Assembly (NCBI RefSeq): GCF_900116195.1
Contig: NZ_FOZW01000024.1
Span: 1 to 47,815, forward strand
Source of the DNA: Alloyangia pacifica
Lineage (GTDB): Bacteria > Pseudomonadota > Alphaproteobacteria > Rhodobacterales > Rhodobacteraceae
Length of the DNA: 47,815 nt
Direction of reading: 5' to 3'
A program made the position numbers and the translations under genes. Shown here in pieces: positions 34,079 to 42,245 of this stretch (positions are counted from its first letter, which is position 1; each line of letters opens with the position of its first letter). The notes below the pieces were generated by a model. It saw only the letters and a program-made list of their open reading frames with translations. It did no database searches and had not been told where the DNA came from.

Positions 34079-34914
34079 GGCCGCGGCTCGCCTCCCAAAA
34101 TTGAAGAGCCTAACCCCGGCGATGAGCGGTTCCGTGAGTGGGAAGATTTGCTCAAGGCTCTTCCTATCAAGGACCGCCAGATGACGGAACGCGGGCCTAT
34201 GTCGCAGGTGCATCGAAGTGGAGCCACATGCTTGACGCTTTGTGGGCTAAAAAGGCATCGTTGTTAGCCGGGAGCGTTTCCTGCCGGGGCAGGCGGATGA
34301 AGAGACTGTCCGGATGTCCTGCTCGGCATGGATCATGCCTGTGGCCGCTGTCGATGTCACCGATCTGCGCTTTTCTCCCTCAAAAGTGCAGCGCGGTGAT
34401 CGACCGTTACCTGTGCCGAGCACAATCGTGGGCGGACCCGGCCGCCAGTTGCGTAGTACTCCTTGCGGTCGCCCGACGTTTCTCGCATTCGCATAAGCGC
34501 TATTTCGTTGGACCTCTCTCTTGGTGCCAAGACTGCCGGAGCTCTTGCGGGGTCGGCGTCTTGTAGAAATGCTCAGACGGCCGGCACCGCCAGTTGTGCC
34601 CTCGCGCACGCCACGGTCTTCGGCGGGGCGATGCCCTGCTGGTCGCTGCGCCCAGGAGCCCAGGAGCCCAGGCCCAGTCCTCCGGGCCGCCGGAACGGTA
34701 GGTCTCGTCTACCTGCAGCACCTCGGCGGTGTGCTCGATAGCCGAAGTCTCGATCAACGGCTCAGCGCCCGCTACTGCTTTCTGAAACTCAGCAATCTTC
34801 TGACGAATGCGGACGCCGGAACATCCTGATCGCGACACTGCGTAGGGCCGCCGTTTCATCGCCACCCTTGTCGCGCTCGCAATTAGGGGCATACTCCGCC
34901 GCAACCAGTACCAA
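34079..34914. other. Long region without supported gene
   Basis: Short frames overlap on both strands, none with both a ribosome site and recognisable protein pattern. A run of CCCAGGAGCC repeats occurs at 34650-34672. It may be non-coding or remnant DNA upstream of the MFS gene. Confidence 0.3.
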
Positions 34915-36123
34915 GTGATTGCCGTGACCACCACCACACCCGCCCGCACCTACCTCGTCGTCCTCACCGCGCTCGGCGCCACACATCTTCTGAACGACCT
35001 GATGCAGTCGCTGATCTCGGCGGCCTATCCGATCCTGAAGGAGGCATACGGCCTCGACTTCGTGCAGATCGGGCTGATCACGATGACCTTCCAGATCGCC
35101 GGATCATTGCTGCAGCCGGTCATGGGGATGGTGACCGACCGTTATCCGGCGCCCTATTCGCCGGTCGTCGGCATGGCCTTCACCCTGTCGGGGCTGATCT
35201 GCCTCGCCTTCGCGGGAAGCTATGGCGGCATCCTTGTAGCGGTCGCGATGATCGGCATCGGCTCCTCGATCTTCCACCCGGAGGCAACACGGACAGCGCG
35301 CTATGCCGCGGGCGACCGGCAGGGGTTGGCGCAGGGGATTTTCCAGGTGGGAGGTCAGGCGGGCGGCGCGCTGGGACCGGTCCTTGCGGCACTGATCATC
35401 GTACCCTGGGGGCAGCCAAGCCTCGCTTGGTTTGCGGTGCTCGCGCTGCTCGCGATGCTGCTCTTGACCTGGATCGGCAGCCAGCAGCACCGGATCCGGG
35501 CAGAGTTCACCCACCGCTCGGCCCGCAGGCAGGCCGAAGCCCCCGCATCGAAGCGAAGCGCCGCGACAGTCGCCTTGGGATTGTTCGTCCTCACCTTCCT
35601 GATGTTCACCAAGAACACTTATGGCGAGAGCTTCCGGTCCTTCTACACCTTCTATCTCATCGAGAAGTTCGGCCTGTCGATTCCCGCCTCGCAGATGATG
35701 TTGTTCCTCTTCCTCATGGCCGCGGCCGTGGGCGTGCTTATCGGCGGCGTCGTTGGCGACGCAATCGGACGGCGGCAGATCATCTGGATCTCGGTGCTGG
35801 GACCGCTGCCTCTGACCCTGATCCTGCCTTACGCCGACCTGTTCTGGACCGGCTTGCTGACGATAGCGATCAATCTGATCATGGCCAGCGCCTTTGCCTC
35901 GATCCTGATCTACGCAATGGACCTGCTGCCGAACCGCATCGGGCTGATCGGCGGACTTTTCTACGGCCTGAACTTCGGCCTCGGAGGGATCGCGGCGGCG
36001 CTGCTCGGCATCCTGGCGGACAGCTACGGGGTTGAGGCGGTCTATCGGCTTTGTGCCTTCCTGCCGCTGGCGGGACTTGCCGTTTGGTTCTTGCCGCCGA
36101 TTGAGGAACGCCGCGTTCGGTAG
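34915..36123 (+). CDS. MFS transporter, Fsr type, copy 2
   Basis: A 402-residue transporter (GTG start at 34915 or 34924). It shows the Fsr patterns THLLNDLMQSLISAAYPILKE, GLITMTFQIAGSLLQPVMGMVTDRYPAPYSPVVG, GSSIFHPEATRTARYAAGDR, FQVGGQAGGALGPVLAALI and GGVVGDAIGRRQIIWIS. It is similar in every block to the MFS gene at 17.9 kb but distinct, so they are likely separate family members rather than a recent duplication. No regulator sits next to it. Confidence 0.88.
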   Translation: MIAVTTTTPARTYLVVLTALGATHLLNDLMQSLISAAYPILKEAYGLDFVQIGLITMTFQIAGSLLQPVMGMVTDRYPAPYSPVVGMAFTLSGLICLAFAGSYGGILVAVAMIGIGSSIFHPEATRTARYAAGDRQGLAQGIFQVGGQAGGALGPVLAALIIVPWGQPSLAWFAVLALLAMLLLTWIGSQQHRIRAEFTHRSARRQAEAPASKRSAATVALGLFVLTFLMFTKNTYGESFRSFYTFYLIEKFGLSIPASQMMLFLFLMAAAVGVLIGGVVGDAIGRRQIIWISVLGPLPLTLILPYADLFWTGLLTIAINLIMASAFASILIYAMDLLPNRIGLIGGLFYGLNFGLGGIAAALLGILADSYGVEAVYRLCAFLPLAGLAVWFLPPIEERRVR

Positions 36124-36319
36124 GATAGAGCAAATGGCTGTTCCGGGCCGGGCGCGCCATGTGCCCTGTCGTGGAGGTTTTCCCTGACTGCTGCACTGCC
36201 GCATGACGGCACCGAGCCCATAGCGGCACAGCGGCTTCATATAAATTAGCAGAGGATCTAGCCGACTTGACTTAATCCCTTGTTCTGTTTTGCATCGGGT
36301 TCGAATTGGAGCATACCTC

Positions 36320-36925
36320 TTGAAAAACAACTACATCCTAGTCGACTTTGAGAATGTTCAGCCCAAGAACCTCGGGTTACTTCGAGGGCATCCCCTCAAG
36401 TTGATGGTATTCGTAGGGGCCAACCAAAAGAGCGTGCCTTTTGACTTTGCCAAGGCACTCCAAGATTTGGGAGAAAACGCTGGTTATCAGAAGGTAACAG
36501 GGATTGGCGCGAACGCCCTAGATTTTCATATCGCGTTCTATATGGGAGAAATCGCAGCCAAGGATGCCAATGCATACTTTCACGTGATTTCCCGTGACAA
36601 AGGCTTCGACCCACTGATTGAGCATTTGCGAGAAAGAAAGATCCACGCTCTCCGTCATGTTGACCTATCCGAGATCCCATTCGTCAAAATCTCTAACGCC
36701 AGCTCGCTGGACCAAAAAATCGAAGCGATTGTTGACAGCTTGAGGTCCAGAGGAACTGCGCGTCCAAGAAAGATCAAAACCCTCAAAGGAACAGTGAACG
36801 CGCTTTTCATGAAGACCTTGGACCAAGATAATCTGGAAGCGTTAGTTGATGAATTAAAAAGACGTGGTCACGTTGTCCTTAATGAACATTCCGTCAGCTA
36901 TGGCCCTAGCATTGCCCGACATTGA
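36320..36925 (+). CDS. PIN-like (NYN-type) domain protein
   Basis: 201 residues from the TTG at 36320 (GGAG upstream). It begins NNYILVDFENVQPKNLGLL with the first catalytic Asp, then LMVFVGANQKSVPFDFAKALQDLG, NALDFHIAFYMGEIAAKDANAYFHVISRDKGFDPLIEHLRER, which supplies the further Asp residues of the PIN-like active site. The last 60 residues form a basic helical tail. GC is lower than nearby genes, suggesting recent transfer. It is probably an RNase, perhaps with defence or stress function. Confidence 0.75.
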   Translation: MKNNYILVDFENVQPKNLGLLRGHPLKLMVFVGANQKSVPFDFAKALQDLGENAGYQKVTGIGANALDFHIAFYMGEIAAKDANAYFHVISRDKGFDPLIEHLRERKIHALRHVDLSEIPFVKISNASSLDQKIEAIVDSLRSRGTARPRKIKTLKGTVNALFMKTLDQDNLEALVDELKRRGHVVLNEHSVSYGPSIARH

Positions 36926-37322
36926 CCGTTTGTTGGGCTCAGAGTTGGCGCGTGACGGACGACCGTTTTGTCCCGCACATGAGCCGCTCGGGCGGGTGGC
37001 GGCGAAGGTCGGTAGCAGCCCAAAACGGCCGTCGATATCCGCGGCACCTTGCCGGCTACCTGTATCCCCACGCGATGTGCACCGCATCCGGGTAGACCAC
37101 CCTGTCGCCCCGCTTGTAGGGCGTCAGCTCGGTCCCAACATCTTCGATCAGGTTTGAGCCAGTTCATTCTTGCCAGTTGACACCGCGGGATCAGCAGCCA
37201 GTTCGAGCGATCCGGCTTCTGATCCCAGTATGTTGCGGGTTTCCGCCGAAGGTTCCCAGCAGCACTTCGACGACAGGGAGATGTTCGTCTATAGGTTGTG
37301 CCGCAGAACAATGGAGAGGCGC
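36926..37322. other. Intergenic region, remnant DNA
   Basis: No supported gene. Minus-strand fragments (RFGLLPTFAATRPSG and similar) resemble non-coding debris often seen next to insertion elements. No clear promoter for the 37323 gene was found. Confidence 0.3.
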
Positions 37323-37646
37323 ATGGCAGAAGAAATCCTGACCCTAACAGAAGTCGATGAGGAGGGGGTTTTCGACAAGATCGGGGCGCGGTTCGATAAG
37401 GTCGAACCCGGGACGACGCTACGTTTGCGCATGCCCCTCGAACTCGGCGTGACGTTCCTGGAGGAGATGGGCTCGACCGATCCAACTGCCGAGGGTCAGG
37501 TGGTGCAGGTCTCCGCGGGTTTCTCCGCCTTCATGCAGCGATATAGCCATGCGTGCGCCAAGTATAACCTGAGCATGTTCAAGGAACGGGAGGCGTTTCT
37601 GGCGGTGTTAACCATGAAGAAGCGTCCGACTGCATCACTGGCCTGA
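37323..37646 (+). CDS. Hypothetical 107-aa protein
   Basis: The ATG at 37323 follows GGAGAGGCGC. An acidic, soluble protein: EEILTLTEVDEEGVFDKIGARFDKVEPGTTLRLRM, then VTFLEEMGSTDPTAEGQVVQVSAGFSAFMQRYSHACAKYNLSMFKEREAFLAVL. I recognise no family. In-frame codons exist up to 37170 but without ribosome sites. Confidence 0.5.
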   Translation: MAEEILTLTEVDEEGVFDKIGARFDKVEPGTTLRLRMPLELGVTFLEEMGSTDPTAEGQVVQVSAGFSAFMQRYSHACAKYNLSMFKEREAFLAVLTMKKRPTASLA

Positions 37647-37817
37647 CTAGGCCGGCACCAGGCGCGGGCGTCCGACACCATCTCAATTCTCAGCGGCGGC
37701 ACCGCCCGGCGCGTGAGCTGCGCGCCCGCTGGCAGGGCGTCGGTCGCCTGCGCGCACCAGTTCCCTGCAAGCTTGAAACCGGAGCCTGCCAGCCGACGGC
37801 TGCCGTCGGGCCACGGA

Positions 37818-37845
37818 CAAAAAAATGGCCGAGACAAGCTCGGCC
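37818..37845 (-). terminator. Rho-independent terminator of parDE
   Basis: GGCCGAG (37827-37833) pairs with CTCGGCC (37839-37845). On the minus strand the stem is followed by a run of seven T. It lies 28 bases past the parE stop. Confidence 0.8.
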
Positions 37846-37872
37846 CTACTCCAACAGGGAGGTAGGGAAAAC

Positions 37873-38163
37873 TCAGAGGAAGAGCCGCGGCAGATCACGC
37901 GCGCCATGCAACACCCTGACAACCTGCACCTCCTCCGCTCCAGTCAGAAAGAAGATCAGATATCGCCCGTGGCGCGCCGCGCGCATCCCTTGATACACAT
38001 CATCTCGCACGGGAAAGCTTTCGGGGCGCGCCGCAACCTGTCCCATCTTCGCTTCAATCTCGGCAAGGAACGACATTGCCCTTTCAGGATTGTCCAAGGC
38101 AATGAAGTCCGCGACATCGGCCAGATCGGTGCGCGCCGCCGGCAGAATGACAAGGTGCCGCAC
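37873..38163 (-). CDS. parE: ParE/RelE-family toxin
   Basis: A 96-residue protein with the ParE pattern: LVILPAARTDLADVADFIALDNPERAMSFLAEIEAKM, FPVRDDVYQGMRAARHGRYLIFF and VQVVRVLHGARDL. The end VxRVLHGARD is typical of ParE toxins, which poison gyrase. It follows the antitoxin gene by three bases in the usual order and ends at a strong terminator. Confidence 0.92.
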   Translation of the reverse strand: MRHLVILPAARTDLADVADFIALDNPERAMSFLAEIEAKMGQVAARPESFPVRDDVYQGMRAARHGRYLIFFLTGAEEVQVVRVLHGARDLPRLFL

Positions 38164-38166
38164 GAG

Positions 38167-38430
38167 TCAGGACTTCGCCTCGTATCGAGCGCGAAGCTCC
38201 GCGAACACCTGGTCAGCCGAAATGCCCGGACCACTCTCCAGCCCGGCCTTGATCGCATCGCGAAGGGTCTCAAGTTCACGCCGTTCAGTATCCCGGTTTC
38301 GGGCCCAGTCACGCAAAGCTTCGCGCACGACTTCGCTCGTCGAGGCATATTCGCCCCCTGCCACCGTCTGGCGAAGCACGTCAGCTAGCTCCGCGGGCAT
38401 CGTGATCGTCATTCTCTCGATCCCAGGCAA
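38167..38430 (-). CDS. parD: ParD-family antitoxin
   Basis: An 87-residue ribbon-helix-helix protein: MTITMPAELADVLRQTVAGGEYASTSEVVREALRDWARN, then an acidic C-terminus that would bind and block ParE. It is expected to repress its own promoter; an inverted repeat and a second element lie just upstream. Confidence 0.92.
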   Translation of the reverse strand: MPGIERMTITMPAELADVLRQTVAGGEYASTSEVVREALRDWARNRDTERRELETLRDAIKAGLESGPGISADQVFAELRARYEAKS

Positions 38431-38437
38431 CGTCTTA

Positions 38438-38475
38438 CTCCTATAGCCTTGCGCCTACATTATCATACTTATGAT
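38438..38475 (-). promoter_or_regulatory. parDE operator region
   Basis: ATCATA-CT-TATGAT (38462-38475) is a perfect inverted repeat. Beside it, CTATAGCCTTGCGCCTACA (38441-38459) resembles the TTGTAGCCTTGCGCTACAA operator before relE at 39.5 kb. Both lie within 45 bases of the parD start. Confidence 0.5.
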
Positions 38476-38730
38476 GCGCGCAACAGCGTGCAAGGCCTGC
38501 ACCTCCGTGAAAACGATGTCTGGAGCCTAAGGTGAGGCGAGCATCAAGCGCTCCACGGCCTGAAGAACGGCCTGTGCGGCGCGTTAGCTCTAAAATATCA
38601 GCAACTCGGGATCGTGCAGCGCCGCGCGAGACAGCAGGTAACGCGCGAAGGTACCGCCAGCGAAAGACTAGTTTCCGAGCCCTTTTCAGCCGGATAAACG
38701 CCGCATTCACGCATCTCTGCAGACACAAAG

Positions 38731-38759
38731 AAGCCCGCCAGACGAGACCTGGCGGGCTT
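38731..38759 (-). terminator. Terminator behind the 56-aa gene
   Basis: AAGCCCGCCAG pairs with CTGGCGGGCTT around seven bases. On the minus strand it follows the 38781 stop by 21 bases and is followed by CTTTGTG. The T-rich end also reads on the plus strand. Confidence 0.7.
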
Positions 38760-38780
38760 TCGGATGTCTTGCGAGAAGAC

Positions 38781-38951
38781 TCAGAGAGAGGCGCTTGCCC
38801 GTCGACGTTCACGGACAGTGCCGACCGCATCAATGAGGATTTCTGGGTCTTCGCCTCTAGCAGAGACCTTCCGAGCGATATCGAAATCGGACAGGCCGCA
38901 CTCGAGAAGCTTTTCGACCGCCTGAGATTGTTCGCGGGTAAAAATGCCCAT
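38781..38951 (-). CDS. Hypothetical 56-aa protein
   Basis: The ATG at 38951 has AGGAGA at eight bases, and a terminator follows. The peptide (FTREQSQAVEKLLECGLSD, FDIARKVSARGEDPEILID, AVGTVRERRRASASL) is mostly helical with a helix-turn-helix-like start. No family recognised. Clean signals at both ends make it a real gene in my view. Confidence 0.65.
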   Translation of the reverse strand: MGIFTREQSQAVEKLLECGLSDFDIARKVSARGEDPEILIDAVGTVRERRRASASL

Positions 38952-39519
38952 GTTGGTATTCTCCTATTTGTTCGCCCACGCAAAGCTCCGCACAGGGGCG
39001 AAATCATCGTCCTGCAAAGCATTCTGCATGTGTGGGGTGCCGGCGAAGCGGCCGGCGGAAGAAAACTTCTAGCACAAATGGCCATCCCGGCCAAGCGAGT
39101 TGAGAGTGTCAATCATGCGCCACATATGTCGCATTCTCGCATCACCCGGGACCCCACTCACCATACGTCATGGAGGCTGCGACATTTGGCCTCTAGGTCG
39201 CTCTTGAGCACGGCGTGCAACGAATTGTTGGATCAGCAGCCGTCCCGCACGCCGGTCCAATATCGGCTTTCCCCAGAGCCCTTCAGCGCGCCGTGCTCAC
39301 CCTGGCCCCAACTCGTGCTCATGAGGGACGTCGATCTGCGCGGTCAGTCGCGCCGGGCCGCCCTGCCCCTGGAAGAAGACCGGTCGCCCGCGAGCTGCCC
39401 ACGGAGCACATTCGCGCTAACACGGCCTCCAAGAGGGCTACGATCTCGCGGTCTTAGGCGTCTGCCAGCTTTCGCCCTGACTAGCGCGCTGAATCCATTT
39501 TCTGGGTTGGCCTGCCCCT
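38952..39519. other. Upstream region of the 56-aa gene and gap to relE
   Basis: On the minus strand TTGACA at about 39107-39102 could be the -35 box of the 56-aa gene. Otherwise there are only overlapping short frames. No gene supported. Confidence 0.3.
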
Positions 39520-39577
39520 TTGTAGCCTTGCGCTACAATGCTCCTTGCAATAGGGCAAAATGTAGCGTACAGCTACA
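39520..39577 (+). promoter_or_regulatory. Twin operators before relE-xre
   Basis: TTGTAGC-CTTGC-GCTACAA (39520-39538) and TGTAGC-GTACA-GCTACA (39561-39577) are perfect inverted repeats with the same half-site. Their centres are 40 bases apart, close to four helical turns. They fit cooperative binding by the Xre antitoxin. Confidence 0.65.
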
Positions 39578-39580
39578 TCC

Positions 39581-39832
39581 ATGAAGACGATCACCTACAG
39601 GACCGCCGCCCTTCGCACGCTCCGCAAAATGCCACGCAACGAGGCGAAGCGGATCACCGAAAAGGTGGAACTCTACGCGACCGATCCCGAAGCGTTGTCG
39701 AACAACGTCAAGTCCCTGAAAGGCCGCGAAGGCATCCGGCTGCGGGTGGGCGACTGGAGAGTGATCATGGACGATCAGGGCGAGGTGCTAGACGTACTGA
39801 AAATTGGGCCGCGCGGCGGCGTGTATGACTGA
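39581..39832 (+). CDS. RelE-family toxin
   Basis: An 83-residue protein: ITYRTAALRTLRKMPRNEAKRITEKVELYA, NVKSLKGREGIRLRVGDWRVIMDDQGEVLDVLKIGPRGGVYD. The basic Lys/Arg pattern and LRVGDWRVIM match RelE-type mRNA interferases. It is encoded before its antitoxin, the HigBA-like order. The ATG is only three bases after an operator, so no normal ribosome site is present and translation may be leaderless or inefficient. Confidence 0.88.
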   Translation: MKTITYRTAALRTLRKMPRNEAKRITEKVELYATDPEALSNNVKSLKGREGIRLRVGDWRVIMDDQGEVLDVLKIGPRGGVYD

Positions 39833-39843
39833 CGGAGGTTAAC

Positions 39844-40173
39844 ATGAATGAGATGATCACCATCCCCCGCGCGGAATACGAAGCGCTCATCGAAGCCAGA
39901 GACGACCTTGAAGATATCGCGGCGTTTGATCGCGCGAAGGTCGATGGCGGAGAGAGCATCCCTTCGGATGCTGTTGCTCGCATCATCGAAGGCGAAAGCC
40001 CCTTGCGCGTGTTCCGCGAGCTCCGTGGCCTGACTCAAGCTGAGCTCGCGTCTCGCGCGGAAGTGCATCGCGTGACCGTGGCCGAGATCGAAACTGGCCG
40101 AAAGAACGGCTCTCTAGATGCTCTCAAAAGGCTCGCCGCTGCGCTGTCCGTCACCGTGGACGATCTGATCTGA
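39844..40173 (+). CDS. Xre-family antitoxin
   Basis: A 109-residue protein: an N-terminal toxin-binding part (MITIPRAEYEALIEARDDLEDIAAFDRAK) and a C-terminal HTH (PLRVFRELRGLTQAELASRAEVHRVTVAEIETGRKNGSLDALKRLAAALSVTVDDLI). It follows the toxin by 11 bases with GGAGG before its start. It should neutralise RelE and bind the two upstream operators. Confidence 0.9.
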   Translation: MNEMITIPRAEYEALIEARDDLEDIAAFDRAKVDGGESIPSDAVARIIEGESPLRVFRELRGLTQAELASRAEVHRVTVAEIETGRKNGSLDALKRLAAALSVTVDDLI

Positions 40174-40326
40174 AGGATTAGAAGAGCGCCGGCGTCGTGC
40201 CCGGCGTCATTTTCAGAAGACCGATTTGCTCCAGCGAAATTTCCCGGCATCCAAACCTTGGCAGATTCGGCACCGATCCGATCAAGAAACCGATTGGGCA
40301 AGGCCGTGGGAGATCCAGTTTCCATC

Positions 40327-40357
40327 ATGTCCGAAGATTACCGCATATTTCGGACAT
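40327..40357. repeat. 9-bp perfect inverted repeat
   Basis: ATGTCCGAA (40327-40335) and TTCGGACAT (40349-40357) with a 13-base spacer, at the point where virB11-like sequence begins. It could be a hairpin or a recombination junction. Confidence 0.45.
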
Positions 40358-40499
40358 CGGCCCACGCGCTCGGTCCGGCGTTACCCCCCTACTCGCCCCG
40401 ACGGCATCGCCATGCCATGGTGGGATCGTCGCCTGCTGATCGGATCGATGCCGCGAAGGCGCCCTGCCCTATCGGTCACCGCCGCGGTCAGCGCGGGAC

Positions 40500-41063
40500 A
40501 CGGCTTGGACGCGGTGCCAGCAGCGCGGATGACCGAAGGCATGCAGATCTGTATCGAGGACCGGCTTAACGTGGTGATCTCGGGTGGCACTTCGACAGGC
40601 AAGGCCACCTTTGCCCGCGCGCTTCTTGAGATGGTCGGCACGCGCGAACGGCTGGTCACCATCGAGGATGCCTTCGTGCTTTTCCCGGCCTACGCCAACA
40701 CCGTCTCCATGAAATCGGACCGGGTGCCGGGGTCCGAAATACCCTGCTACGTTGCTGGAAGCGAGCCTGCGGATGCAGCCCGACCGGATCATCCTCGGTG
40801 AGCTCCAGGGCTTTAAGGCCCTCACCTTCCTCGAGGCCATCAACACCTGCCATGGTGGGTCCTTCACCACCATCAACGTCGATACCGCGCTCAAGGCCAT
40901 TGATCGGCTGGCCATGATGGTGCTCGGCACTGGCCTCAACATGAGTTTCGAAGAGGTGCGCCGCTACTGCGCGCACAGCATCGATGTGGTGATCCAGCTT
41001 GGGCGGGAGGATGGGAAGAGGGGGATTGCGGAGATTTTTCTGCCGGGGGAGCGCGCATCGTGA
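40500..41063 (+). pseudogene. VirB11/TrbB-like conjugation ATPase, 5'-truncated and frameshifted
   Basis: The first frame holds MTEGMQICIEDRLNVVISGGTSTGKATFARALLEMVGTRERLVTIEDAFVLFP, with Walker A, then NTVSMKSDRVPGSE. A frameshift near 40735-40755 leads to MLEASLRMQPDRIILGELQGFKALTFLEAINTCHGGSFTTINVDTALKAIDRLAMMVLGTGLNMSFEEVRRYCAHSIDVVIQLGRE, the Asp and His box and C-terminus of the family. The Lys-Thr of Walker A is Lys-Ala. The N-terminal domain is missing. It is a relic of a type IV secretion/conjugation locus. Confidence 0.82.
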
Positions 41064-41287
41064 CAGCATGAGTTCAAGGAAGAAATTGACTACCGCTCGG
41101 CCACCCCTTCGGGTAGATTGGCGAGTAATGTGCAGACATGCACGTTTTACGAGCATTTGCGCGGATGGTGACCTACTTGACGTGAGGTTTAGACCGGACT
41201 TTAGCAGATGCTGTTGGTTGCCATTTTTTACCTCGTATCTGCTGAAAAGAATATTTGGTCAAATAAAGCATGAGTTGAAGTGTAGGT
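41064..41287. other. AT-richer gap after virB11 relic
   Basis: Nothing recognised. Base composition drops in GC between 41180 and 41290, in contrast to the flanks. Confidence 0.3.
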
Positions 41288-41500
41288 ATGGAGAAAATCG
41301 TCTTCTTCGGTGGGTTCGTTCTAGTAGGCGTCGGTATCGCGATTCTCGCGACCGACCATCTGGCCTTCGGCGCCGAAATCATCGGAACCTTCGTTTCCTC
41401 CAGAACCATCCTCTTCCCCCTCGGTATCGCGGCGGTGCTCATTGGTGGCATTGCAGTGCTGGCTGGCTCGATCTTGGGGATGGTCCGGAACGAGAAGTAA
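41288..41500 (+). CDS. Small two-span membrane protein (70 aa)
   Basis: Two hydrophobic spans (IVFFGGFVLVGVGIAILAT and TILFPLGIAAVLIGGIAVLAGSILGM) joined by a short loop, ending RNEK. The ATG at 41288 has a weak AGG upstream. No family recognised. Length and hydrophobicity would fit a membrane-active peptide or accessory protein. Confidence 0.5.
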   Translation: MEKIVFFGGFVLVGVGIAILATDHLAFGAEIIGTFVSSRTILFPLGIAAVLIGGIAVLAGSILGMVRNEK

Positions 41501-41945
41501 ATTCCGCCTTTGCCGTGGAAGCCATCCGTTTACCGCGGTCGAGGTCGCAAGGGACGCGGTTGTGTACCTCCTGAGGAGCAACCTCGCTCCCCTTTCGCGC
41601 TTTCAGCGTCACGTTCGCGGCGCGCAAAGCTAAATGCCTTGAGGGCAGTGGAGGAGCCTTGGCCCTTCCGGTGAACAAGATCGCCCCTAGTGATGCATTA
41701 AAAGACATCAGAAACTGATTTGATGTCGAATGGAACATCACCCTTGAGGATGGACAGAATATCGTGGAGGCCGCGAGCTATAGCAGCGGACAGCATCTGC
41801 GGCGGCCTTGATCTGGGGCTTCGCTTCTGTAACCCGGTCTTCTGGATCGCGAATCTCGCTGGGGCGCGTCCGAAAGCGCCGCTGGCCGATAGAAGACTGG
41901 CAATGAGGTGCAGATGTGGCGTTCGCTCGCCGCCTATTTTGTCGC
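41501..41945. other. Region without supported gene
   Basis: Overlapping frames on both strands. A minus-strand frame (to 41698) reads MLSAAIARGLHDILSILKGDVPFDIKS and might be a gene fragment. Inverted copies of GACATCA occur near 41704-41726. Confidence 0.3.
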
Positions 41946-41973
41946 TTGACAACTTAACGGGAGAAAGTATCGT
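41946..41973 (+). promoter_or_regulatory. Promoter of the HicA-like gene pair
   Basis: TTGACA (41946-41951), 16-base spacer, TATCGT (41968-41973). The GTG start at 41976 is only two bases further, so the transcript is expected to be leaderless or the true start lies downstream. Confidence 0.5.
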
Positions 41974-41975
41974 CA

Positions 41976-42245
41976 GTGCGGAGGAAGAAGCACGCGTCGA
42001 AAGAAATCGAGGCCGTCATCCAAGAGCTCGAAGCGCTCGGGTGGGACCTCATCGAAGGCAAGGGTCACGCGTGGGGGATCCTCCGGTGCCCTGCCAATGA
42101 CAAGGAATGCCGCTGCGGCGAGTTTTGCCAGATGTCGGTCTGGTCTACACCCAAGAACCCGCAGCAGTTCGCGAAGAAGATCCGGCAGAAGGCTCTGGCC
42201 TGCGTGAGGCTTGAGAAGAACGACGAAGGAAATTCCGATGGCTGA
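41976..42245 (+). CDS. HicA-like small protein of a putative TA-type pair
   Basis: An 89-residue protein: KKHASKEIEAVIQELEALGWDLIEGKGHAWGILRCPANDKECRCGEFCQMSVWSTPKNPQQFAKKIRQKALAC. The G-W...G--HAWG-L-C and SVWSTPKNP blocks define a widespread family usually paired with a larger HTH protein, as here. The fold looks like the HicA double-stranded RNA-binding domain, with His in GHAWG as possible catalytic residue. Toxicity is inferred, not known. Confidence 0.65.
   Translation: MRRKKHASKEIEAVIQELEALGWDLIEGKGHAWGILRCPANDKECRCGEFCQMSVWSTPKNPQQFAKKIRQKALACVRLEKNDEGNSDG

Noticed and set aside
35104..36330. 408-aa minus-strand frame opposite MFS copy 2
   Set aside because: Its composition (Gln, Arg, His, Asp) is typical of antisense to membrane protein codons; the MFS frame is certain.
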